Positions 17,234 to 25,217 of a stretch of DNA of 41,495 nucleotides are shown here, piece by piece. Positions within the stretch are counted from its first letter, which is position 1. Each line of letters starts with the position of its first letter. The position numbers and the translations under genes are program-made. This stretch comes from Candidatus Firestoneibacteriota bacterium (GTDB taxonomy: Bacteria; Oederibacteriota; D2-FULL-39-29; CAIOVX01). Below the pieces are notes generated by a model. The model did no database searches, was not told the DNA's origin, and worked only from the letters and a program-made list of their open reading frames with translations. The DNA lies in the NCBI GenBank assembly GCA_903915125.1, contig CAIWRR010000064.1, forward strand, positions 1 to 41,495, given 5' to 3'.

Positions 17234-17835
17234 CGAAAATATTCATGGCGTTTCTCTTTGCAGTCTGGGCTATACCGGTTCTTGCCGATAATCAGCCTCA
17301 GCCGCAGGCGACTCCCGAGAGAAGTCAGCCGGTTTTTGGTCCCAAAATTGAAGAACTCTCCGTGAAACAGGCAGAAATAGCGGGCGAGATTCTTACAATT
17401 AAAGGTTCTGTCAGGTGGTTGTCTGAAAGAATTAGTATTGTAACGAAGGACGTTGCCTCCGGGAATAATGCGTCTGAACTTCTCGGGGCTGATTTGAAAA
17501 AAACGCAGGCTGGTTTGGATAGGGCTATAAAACAAGCCTCTGCCTTTGCGGATGACCTTGATTCTTTGAAGGCAAAACTGGGTTACCTTGCAGATGAATC
17601 AAAGGTCAGGTCTGACGATTTTAGGAGTTTGCGCGAGAACATCTCTTCTTTGAAGAAAAGCGTGGATGAGAACACCGAGAGCCTTATTGATTGCCGTAAA
17701 ACATGCCTGCAGCTGCGCGATGAATTAAACAAGAGCAGCAGGTTGACGCCGGAAGATCCTGCCGGCTGGCCCTATTGGGGAGTGGCCGGGACGGCGGTTG
17801 GGATACTCGCGTTGATTTTAGCGATAGTGAAATAA
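17230..17835 (+). CDS. hypothetical secreted/anchored coiled-coil protein
   Basis: N-terminal signal-like segment MTKIFMAFLFAVWAIPVLA, charged heptad-like central region, C-terminal TM YWGVAGTAVGILALILAIVK; ATGA overlap with nuoN. Confidence 0.75.
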   Translation: MTKIFMAFLFAVWAIPVLADNQPQPQATPERSQPVFGPKIEELSVKQAEIAGEILTIKGSVRWLSERISIVTKDVASGNNASELLGADLKKTQAGLDRAIKQASAFADDLDSLKAKLGYLADESKVRSDDFRSLRENISSLKKSVDENTESLIDCRKTCLQLRDELNKSSRLTPEDPAGWPYWGVAGTAVGILALILAIVK

Positions 17836-17846
17836 TACCATAAAAA

Positions 17847-17890
17847 AGTTTGTAACGTTCTTAACGTTTGTAACGTTTGTAACGTAAACA
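17847..17890. repeat. AACGTT-NNN 9-bp periodic intergenic repeat, copy 5
   Basis: GTTTGTAACGTTCTTAACGTTTGTAACGTTTGTAACGTAAAC upstream of yicC. Confidence 0.8.
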
Positions 17891-17904
17891 ACCAGGAGAC
17901 TATT

Positions 17905-18771
17905 ATGAATAGCATGACGGGGTTTGGGCGGGGAGTTAAAGAAGCCAAGGGCGTCCGCTATTCAGTGGAGATAAGTTCGGTAAACCACAAGTACTTCGAT
18001 GTGAGTTTCCGCATGCCCGGATCAATGAACGAATATCAGAATAAGCTGAGAGAATTGCTGCACGCAAAAATTGACCGCGGTCATATTGAAGTCAATATTT
18101 TCGCATGGGAAAACAAGGAAGAGAAAGAAATAGTCGTAAACAGCAAGCTTGCGCGGAAATATCTCGGCGCGCTATCGGGGCTTGGAAAGACGCTGAAATT
18201 AGACGGGGGAATATCCATAGACCAAATACTTAAGTTTAACGACATAATCAGGACCTCGGAACATAAGGAAACCAGCTTCCCTGCGCTAAAAGAGGCTTTC
18301 GAGACAGCCCTTAAGAGCCTGACGGCCGCAAGAAAGAATGAAGGCGCGAAAGTCTGTAAAGACATAAGCGCCAGGACAGGTTCTCTGTCAAAGATGCTCG
18401 ATACCATAATAAAGATCAACGCCAGAATAATGCCGGAAAAGAAAAAGGCAGTAACGGAAAAACTGCAGGAGATATTTAAAAATGTAGAGAAGATAGACCA
18501 GAACAGGATTTGCGCGGAAGCTTCTTTGATGGTTGAAAGGGCGGACATCTCCGAAGAAATAGCCAGACTCTCGGGGCATATCGAGGAGTTTAAGCGGATA
18601 GCCGGGGAAAACAAACCCGCCGGCAGGAAGTTTGATTTCCTCCTGCAGGAGTTCATGAGGGAGATTAACACCATCGGCAGCAAATGCAACACAAATGAAA
18701 TATCCCATATTGTTGTCGCCTTCAAGGAAGAACTTGAGAAGGTGAGGGAGCAGGTTCAGAATGTTGAATAG
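17905..18771 (+). CDS. YicC/YloC family endoribonuclease
   Basis: MNSMTGFGRG start; C-terminal KFDFLLQEFMREINTIGSKCNTNEISHIVVAFKEELEKVREQVQNVE. Confidence 0.96.
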   Translation: MNSMTGFGRGVKEAKGVRYSVEISSVNHKYFDVSFRMPGSMNEYQNKLRELLHAKIDRGHIEVNIFAWENKEEKEIVVNSKLARKYLGALSGLGKTLKLDGGISIDQILKFNDIIRTSEHKETSFPALKEAFETALKSLTAARKNEGAKVCKDISARTGSLSKMLDTIIKINARIMPEKKKAVTEKLQEIFKNVEKIDQNRICAEASLMVERADISEEIARLSGHIEEFKRIAGENKPAGRKFDFLLQEFMREINTIGSKCNTNEISHIVVAFKEELEKVREQVQNVE

Positions 18772-19393
18772 CAGCGTCTTTAGCCGGGTTATGAAAAAAT
18801 GGAGCAGGACGAGAGGCAGGCTTGTGGTGATTTCCTCGCCGACTGCCGGTGGCAAGACAACTGTCTGCGCCGCGCTTATAAAATCCGACAGAACCTGCGT
18901 GCGCTCTGTTTCGTGCACTACTCGGCGCCCGAGAAAGGGCGAGGAAGACGGGGTTGACTATTATTTTCTGGGGGAAAAAGCATTCAAAGAGAAAATAAAA
19001 CAGGGTTTCTTCTTGGAATGGGCTAAAGTGCACGACAGTTATTACGGGACGCCCGGAAGGTACGCCGAAGACCTTCTTAAAAAGGGCAAGAACGTAATTT
19101 TAACAATCGACGTGAATGGGGGCAAGCAGGTTAAGAGGAATTTTAAGGACGCGTGTTTTATCTTTCTTCTGCCGCCGTCTTTCAATGAAATGCTCAAGAG
19201 GATTAAGAGGAGAGGGACGGAAAGCAGGGCCGCGGTGAGCCTGCGTCTTTCAACGGCTGAAAAGGAGTTGAAAGAACTGCCGGCGTATCAATACCTTGTG
19301 ATAAATGACAGTCTTAACGACGCTGTCTGCAGGATAAGATCTATTATTAAAGCTGAGAATTCAAAGATAAAGCATGCCAAGGAGGCACATTAA
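18761..19393 (+). CDS. gmk: guanylate kinase
   Basis: LVVISSPTAGGKTTV P-loop region, SVSCTTRRPRKGEEDGVDYYFL, YYGTP, LTIDVNGGKQVK. Confidence 0.93.
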   Translation: MLNSSVFSRVMKKWSRTRGRLVVISSPTAGGKTTVCAALIKSDRTCVRSVSCTTRRPRKGEEDGVDYYFLGEKAFKEKIKQGFFLEWAKVHDSYYGTPGRYAEDLLKKGKNVILTIDVNGGKQVKRNFKDACFIFLLPPSFNEMLKRIKRRGTESRAAVSLRLSTAEKELKELPAYQYLVINDSLNDAVCRIRSIIKAENSKIKHAKEAH

Positions 19394-19605
19394 TGTCCAC
19401 ATTCAAGCTTGAAAAGATGCTCGACAAGGTTGACAACAAATATATGCTGACGGTTATCGCCGCAAAACGAGCGAGGGTTCTGAATGACAGGAGTTTCGAT
19501 TTTGACACAAAGTCCGCTTTCCGCAAAGCAACAAGCATCGGACTGGAAGAGGTTCTTGAAGGGAAAGTGACGCTGAAAGCAGAGGGCAAGAAGAAGTCGA
19601 AGTAA
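19393..19605 (+). CDS. rpoZ: DNA-directed RNA polymerase omega subunit
   Basis: LEKMLDKVDNKYMLTVIAAKRARVL; position after gmk. Confidence 0.85.
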   Translation: MSTFKLEKMLDKVDNKYMLTVIAAKRARVLNDRSFDFDTKSAFRKATSIGLEEVLEGKVTLKAEGKKKSK

Positions 19606-19625
19606 GTTCCCTTCCAAGGACTAAC

Positions 19626-20321
19626 GTGAGCATTAACGCAAGGGAACAGATAAAGAAACATATCAAAAGGGCCGTAGAGGATGACGGTTATATTTGTTTT
19701 AGGGAAAAGCCCGATAAACCCGAAGGCGCGAAAACTCCGCTTTTCGGGGGGAAGGCCGAAGCTCTCAAGGCGCTCTATGAAAGCATTAAAGACTGCAGGA
19801 AGTGTATTCTGGGTGACTCGCGGAAAAACTTCGTTTTCGGAGAGGGGGATCCCGAGGCAAAGCTGGTTTTTGTCGGCGAGGCCCCCGGTGCGACCGAGGA
19901 TGATCAGGGAAGACCTTTTGTTGGGAAAGCCGGCAAGCTGCTGGACAAAATAATAGAGTCCATAGGTTTCAAGAGAGAAGAGGTCTTTATTCTTAACGTG
20001 CTGAAGTGCCGCCCTCCTGATAACAGGCCGCCTGAACCTGAAGAGGAAAATCTCTGCATTCCGTATCTGAAGGCTCAGATTGAAATTATCGCCCCAAAAA
20101 TTATCTGCACGCTGGGAAATCCGGCGACTCATATTTTGTTGAAAACGGAGATAGGCATTACCAGACTCCGCGGCACAATGCAGGATTACAACGGAATAAC
20201 TGTAATTCCGACCTACCACCCTTCCGCCTGTCTCAGAAATCCTAACCTTAAAGTAGATGTCTGGCATGATGTAAAGCTGCTGAGGAAGGAATATGACAGA
20301 ATATGTCGAAGCGGCGATTAA
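19626..20321 (+). CDS. family 4 uracil-DNA glycosylase
   Basis: DCRKC, FVGEAPGATEDDQGRPFVGKAGKLLD, NVLKCRPPDNRPPEPEEENLC, YHPSACLRNP. Confidence 0.94.
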   Translation: MSINAREQIKKHIKRAVEDDGYICFREKPDKPEGAKTPLFGGKAEALKALYESIKDCRKCILGDSRKNFVFGEGDPEAKLVFVGEAPGATEDDQGRPFVGKAGKLLDKIIESIGFKREEVFILNVLKCRPPDNRPPEPEEENLCIPYLKAQIEIIAPKIICTLGNPATHILLKTEIGITRLRGTMQDYNGITVIPTYHPSACLRNPNLKVDVWHDVKLLRKEYDRICRSGD

Positions 20322-22149
20322 TGCGCCGGGAGATATTTCTTTCACATATCTGGTTCCGGAAGAGCTGAAAGGACGTCTTTCTTTATACCAGCGCGTTATT
20401 GTTCCTTTAGGCAACAGAAAAGCCATAGCCTTTGTAATAGGATTCCCTGCATCTTCTCCTGTTAAAAATCTCAAGAATATTTTGGCTGCTTATGACCCTT
20501 TGCCTGTCCTGGATAAGAATTTATCTGGCCTTGCGTTTTGGATGGCGGAAGAATATGCTTCTTCATTTGGAATGTGCCTTCACGCGATGCTTCCCGATAA
20601 GTTGAAAGTCTTCCCTCCTTTGAGAGGCAAGTTCCCGCCTTTGCCCGAGAGTTTTGTTGACGGCAGCGGTATTAAGCCTTCAGTACGGTCAATTGAACTT
20701 CCCGGAGCAAAAAGGAATGAGGAATACCTGGATATAATAAAAAAAACGGCGAAGGCCGGCGGCAAATCAATGATAATTCTTCCTGAAACGGAATCAATAC
20801 CTGGTTTTGCGGCGAAAGTCAGAGATGCCGGGGTACCGGTTGTTGAGTCGCACTCGAAACTTGCGCAAGGCAAACAATATTTAGCCCTTGCAGCCATGCA
20901 AGGCGAGGGGCCTCTGTGCGTTGTTGCTTCAAGACAGTGTCTCTTTCTGCCGGTTAGAGACTTGCGCGCAGTAATTCTCGAGGAAGAGAACGCCTCTATA
21001 TACAGGAGCGACGAAACTCCCAGATTCCTTGCCAGGGATGTACTGGTTGAGCGCGCAAAAAGCTCGGGATTTGAAGTTATTCTTGGTTCTTACCTGCTTT
21101 CGGTGGACACAAGGCTCCGTTTTCCTCCAGAAAAGAGCGAGTACTTTAAACCCGGCAGGATAACAGTAGTTGCTTTTAAGAACAGGTTTAGGATGCTCTC
21201 TCCGCTGGCCGTTAAGCCGCTTGAGGATGCTCTAAAACGCGGGAAAAACGCCGTTCTCATAACTACCAGAAAGGGTTACGCCACTGCGGTTTTTTGCGAC
21301 GATTGCGGCGATGTTATCCGCTGCAGTAAATGCGGTATACCGCTTGTTTTGCACAAAGAAGAGAACGTCCTGCGCTGCGGCTACTGCGGCGGGAAAAGCC
21401 CGGCCCGTGATGTTTGTCCAAAATGTAAAGGTGTACTCCTGTCAGGCATAGGCGATGGAGTTGAGCGAGCGGAATCTGAGCTTAGTGAACTTATTCCGGG
21501 GGTAAGTATCGCAAGGATTGACGCCGAAGTTCTTAAAAAAAAATCTGACCGGACCGGCTCTTTGGCAGAGTTTAGATCCGGGAACGGCAAGCTCGCGGTT
21601 GGAACCCACCTCGCCATTGGCTATCTGGCTGGCATGGAAGACGGAGCCGCTGTGATATCCGGTATTGAGCACATAATGAACAGAAATGATTTCCAGGCTG
21701 TTGAAAAAGCTCTTTCTTTTGTCGCAAAAGCAGCTGATACCGCTCCTGCTTCCGCAAAACTGATATTGCAGGTCAGGGATCCCAAAAATCCCGTGGCCAG
21801 AGCCGTCCAGGGCGGATCGGTTGCCGAGTTTATGAAAATAGAACTTGCTCAAAGAAAGGAGCTTCTTTACCCGCCATTCTCAAGACTGGCTTTTGTGACT
21901 CTTAACGGCAGGACAGAAGAAGAGCTTAAGACCATCATTGGAATATTTGGCGTTTCCCTGGAGACGCACAGCGGGGATGCAGTCGAAATTCTTGGCCCGC
22001 TTGAACTCGGTAAATCTCTTGGGGGACACAGGGCTCAATATCTTCTGCGCTCACAGAAAGGGGTCGGCGCCTTAATTAAGACGGCTAAGTCAAAACTTTT
22101 CCAGGATAAAAAGTTAAGAGCTAGAATGCCTGATGTAAATATTATTTGA
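20293..22149 (+). CDS. priA: PriA-like primosomal protein N' with degenerate helicase motifs
   Basis: Zn-binding FCDDCGDVIRCSKCGIPLVLHKEENVLRCGYCGGKSPARDVCPKC; PrYhARDV-equivalent TPRFLARDV; C-terminal LLYPPFSRLAFV; Walker A/DEEH/GSATPS/QVAGRAGR equivalents altered. Confidence 0.85.
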   Translation: MTEYVEAAINAPGDISFTYLVPEELKGRLSLYQRVIVPLGNRKAIAFVIGFPASSPVKNLKNILAAYDPLPVLDKNLSGLAFWMAEEYASSFGMCLHAMLPDKLKVFPPLRGKFPPLPESFVDGSGIKPSVRSIELPGAKRNEEYLDIIKKTAKAGGKSMIILPETESIPGFAAKVRDAGVPVVESHSKLAQGKQYLALAAMQGEGPLCVVASRQCLFLPVRDLRAVILEEENASIYRSDETPRFLARDVLVERAKSSGFEVILGSYLLSVDTRLRFPPEKSEYFKPGRITVVAFKNRFRMLSPLAVKPLEDALKRGKNAVLITTRKGYATAVFCDDCGDVIRCSKCGIPLVLHKEENVLRCGYCGGKSPARDVCPKCKGVLLSGIGDGVERAESELSELIPGVSIARIDAEVLKKKSDRTGSLAEFRSGNGKLAVGTHLAIGYLAGMEDGAAVISGIEHIMNRNDFQAVEKALSFVAKAADTAPASAKLILQVRDPKNPVARAVQGGSVAEFMKIELAQRKELLYPPFSRLAFVTLNGRTEEELKTIIGIFGVSLETHSGDAVEILGPLELGKSLGGHRAQYLLRSQKGVGALIKTAKSKLFQDKKLRARMPDVNII

Positions 22150-22249
22150 GGCAGAAAGACGCGCCCTGTCCCCGGGATTCGTGAGTGGTCAGGGTCAGAA
22201 AGTCAGATGATTGAGTGTTTGTGGAGGTTGAGGCATAAGGGAGGATTGA

Positions 22250-23371
22250 GTGGAAAATGAGATTAAGCATAATCTAAGAATGCGGATGGACGCAGTAATT
22301 CTAACAGCAGCTTTTTTAGCGCTATTTACAGCGCCCTTATTCCCCGCGAAAGTAATGACAGGCATAATCGGAGACCTTCTGTCCGACGATTCCGCATTAA
22401 GGCAAAAGGCGCTTTACAGGCTTGATTCCTGTGATGCGAAAGAAAAAGAAGAAATCATTAAATCCCTTGTACTTGGCGCCTGTAAACGAGAGGTTTCCCA
22501 GAAATACGCCTTGCAGGATCTTAAAGCCATTGGTGTTTCCGCTATTTCCCCGGCCATGAATATTCTCGATGATTACAGTCTTGCCGAAGAGCAACCCTGG
22601 GCGGGTTTATGCGTGTCAATCGGGAATCCGGCTATTCCTGTTCTCAAACAACTCTTAAATTCAGAGCAGAACAGGTCTCTTGCGGCAGCGGCGCTTATCC
22701 TGATGATTGATCCGAAGATTCCCGATGTTACCTGCTTTCTTTCAAGGGCTTTAAGCAGATCAAAAGATGACAAGTTGTCAATGTTTTGCCTGAGAAATCT
22801 AAGCCATGCAATTAACCCAACGGACTCGGATATAAAAGCAATAAGCGGACTTGTTGAGGCCGGAGGGAGTATGGGCTCTGCCTCGCTAAATTGCCTGGAT
22901 AAATTCGGCGTTAAATCTGCGTCGGCCGCGCCGGTAGTCATAAAAGCCCTTAAAAAAGGGGAAAAAGACAGCAAGGTCCTGGCCTTAAAGGTTCTGGGCG
23001 GCATGGCAGAAGCTTCGTATGAGTCAGTGCCATATATATGCGAGCTGGCTGCCGGAGGAGACCTGGTAATGCGGTTGAATGCTCTAAGGGCTTTGGGTCA
23101 AATAGGCGTAGACCCGTCCCGCGTTCTGCCGGTTCTTGAGGAAGCGCTAAAAGACGACGATGAGTTCGTAAGGGCCTCAGCAGGAGAGGCAACCGGACTT
23201 TTTGACAAGAAAGCCGTTCGTTCCGTCCCGGTTCTTTCCTCTGCGTTGATGGCGTCAAAAAACATTTACACGCAGGATAAAATAATCCAGGCATTGAGGC
23301 GCATTGGCACTGAAGAAGCCATCGCGGCTGTTGACAGGTTCAGGAAGGAAGTAAGGCAAAAGAAAAATTGA
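22250..23371 (+). CDS. HEAT-repeat domain protein, probably exported
   Basis: hydrophobic N-terminal segment; repeated helical units ending in VLPVLEEALKDDDEFVRASAGEATG. Confidence 0.75.
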   Translation: MENEIKHNLRMRMDAVILTAAFLALFTAPLFPAKVMTGIIGDLLSDDSALRQKALYRLDSCDAKEKEEIIKSLVLGACKREVSQKYALQDLKAIGVSAISPAMNILDDYSLAEEQPWAGLCVSIGNPAIPVLKQLLNSEQNRSLAAAALILMIDPKIPDVTCFLSRALSRSKDDKLSMFCLRNLSHAINPTDSDIKAISGLVEAGGSMGSASLNCLDKFGVKSASAAPVVIKALKKGEKDSKVLALKVLGGMAEASYESVPYICELAAGGDLVMRLNALRALGQIGVDPSRVLPVLEEALKDDDEFVRASAGEATGLFDKKAVRSVPVLSSALMASKNIYTQDKIIQALRRIGTEEAIAAVDRFRKEVRQKKN

Positions 23372-23382
23372 ATGGAGATAGT

Positions 23383-25179
23383 ATGATAACTATCCAGGAT
23401 TATGTGCATCGCATGAGAAGTTTTGCCGGGAAAACTTTTATTTCCCGGGACGAAGGCGGAACAGTAACTTTAATTGACTTCGGTCAAGCCGCAGGAATTG
23501 TAGATTCTTACTCAAAGGGATTCCTTGAACTTGGCCTGCTGCCTGGAGACAGGGTCGCCGTCTTTTCCGATAATATCCCGGAATGGATACTGATTGTTCT
23601 CGGGATAAATAATGCCGGATTAGTAGATGTACCGCGCGGCGAAAACTCCGATGAAGAAGAGATCAGGTACATAATAGAACACAGCCGTTCAAGATTAGTG
23701 ATAGCCTCCGACGAAACTATGGCAAGAAAGGCTGCAAAATACTCGCACTCTCAGGTCCTGGGTCTTTACACCATAAAGAAAGCAAACGGACTAAAACATA
23801 TTTCAGAGATCAGCGGCATAGGCGCTAAAAGCGACGCTAAAATCCCGCCGGTTTCAGGCAGTTCTTCCTGCAGCATCATCTACACCTCGGGAAGCACAGG
23901 CGCGCCAAAGGGCGTGGAACTTTCGCACGGCAATTTTACGGAGAACGCCGAAGCCTGTACCAGAGCCATAAAAATAAATTCTGCCGATAAATTCCTTTCG
24001 ATTCTTCCCGCCTGGCACGCGTTCGAAAGGATCATAAAGCTCTTTGCGCTTTCACAAGGTTGCGAGACCTTCTATTCCTCGCCTAAAAATCTTCTAAGAG
24101 ATCTGAAGGGGCAGGACCCGACTATTTTGGCCTCTGTGCCGAGAGTTTGGGAGACCATCTACGGCGCCGTAATGAGGAAGGCAGGCGAGAAGGGCAAGCT
24201 GAGAAAAGCTGTTTTCGATATCGGCGTAAAGTCTATTATTGATTCAGGGAAGAAGAATAAAACGCTGCATCCCTCCAAATTAATTGGGCAGTTGGTGAAA
24301 CCATATTTTGACTCAAAAGTATTCTCTGAAATAAGGGCGCAGCTGGGCGGCAGATTCCGTTACGGCGTTTCAGGCGGCAGTAAACTGCCCGCGCATATAG
24401 ACGATTTTTTTGCTGCGGCCGGCATTGAGCTGATAGAAGGTTATGGCCTTACGGAAACTTCTCCGGTGCTCGCAGTGCGGCGTCCCGGAGAAGCGGCCCT
24501 TTATACCGTTGGACCGCTTCTTGACAATGTCAGCGGCAGGATAATAGATCATGAAACCGGCAGAGAAATGCCGGCTGGTTGTGAAGGAATCCTATACGTG
24601 AAAGGCCCGAATATAATGAAAGGGTATTATCGCGATTATGAGAACACGCGTAAAGTACTTGACAGTGAAGGCTGGTTAGATACCGGTGACCGCGGGTATT
24701 TTGATCCGGCCGGCAACCTGGTTATAACAGGAAGGGAAAAAGACATAGTGGTGCTCTCTAACGGCGAGAATGTAAATCCTGTTAAGATAGAAGAGCGCCT
24801 TGCAAAAAGCGAATTTATTGAGAGCATTTTGATAACAGGACATGATTGGAAACATATAGGCGCGCTGATAGTCCCGCGTTTTGAGAAGTTAAATGGTTGG
24901 TGCCTTGCGGCAGGAGTAACTTACAATGAAGAAAATCTCTCATTGACGCTCGCGGAGCCGCGGGTAAGAGAATTATTCAGGCAGGAAATAAGGAAATTCA
25001 TAAACCCTAAGGAAGGATTTAAGGAATACGAACTGGTTCGCGAGTTTCGTCTGCTGCCTCAGTCTTTCATGATAGGCAGAGAGCTAACGGCCACACTGAA
25101 AATGAAGAGAAGGGTTATTGTCGAGCTTTATTCGAAATATGTGGAGAACATGGGTGAAAAGTTAAATAGGGGGCTATAA
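23383..25179 (+). CDS. AMP-dependent (long-chain) acyl-CoA synthetase (ATG 23383 preferred; track from 23368)
   Basis: IIYTSGSTGAPKGVELSH, GYGLTETSPVL, GWLDTGDRGYFDPAGNLVITGREKD. Confidence 0.94.
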   Translation: MITIQDYVHRMRSFAGKTFISRDEGGTVTLIDFGQAAGIVDSYSKGFLELGLLPGDRVAVFSDNIPEWILIVLGINNAGLVDVPRGENSDEEEIRYIIEHSRSRLVIASDETMARKAAKYSHSQVLGLYTIKKANGLKHISEISGIGAKSDAKIPPVSGSSSCSIIYTSGSTGAPKGVELSHGNFTENAEACTRAIKINSADKFLSILPAWHAFERIIKLFALSQGCETFYSSPKNLLRDLKGQDPTILASVPRVWETIYGAVMRKAGEKGKLRKAVFDIGVKSIIDSGKKNKTLHPSKLIGQLVKPYFDSKVFSEIRAQLGGRFRYGVSGGSKLPAHIDDFFAAAGIELIEGYGLTETSPVLAVRRPGEAALYTVGPLLDNVSGRIIDHETGREMPAGCEGILYVKGPNIMKGYYRDYENTRKVLDSEGWLDTGDRGYFDPAGNLVITGREKDIVVLSNGENVNPVKIEERLAKSEFIESILITGHDWKHIGALIVPRFEKLNGWCLAAGVTYNEENLSLTLAEPRVRELFRQEIRKFINPKEGFKEYELVREFRLLPQSFMIGRELTATLKMKRRVIVELYSKYVENMGEKLNRGL

Positions 25180-25217
25180 CCCGCTATTCCTCGCGCTCGA
25201 AAAACGCCGGAGCAAAG

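Noticed and set aside
18820-18870. Guanylate kinase P-loop variant SSPTAGGKTT as evidence of an inactive Gmk
   Set aside because: GK[ST] is kept and several bacterial Gmk proteins vary at the first Gly (SAPSGAGKS-type); downstream motifs are intact.
19347-20474. 375-aa minus-strand ORF across gmk-rpoZ-udg-priA
   Set aside because: Antisense to four recognised genes; spurious.
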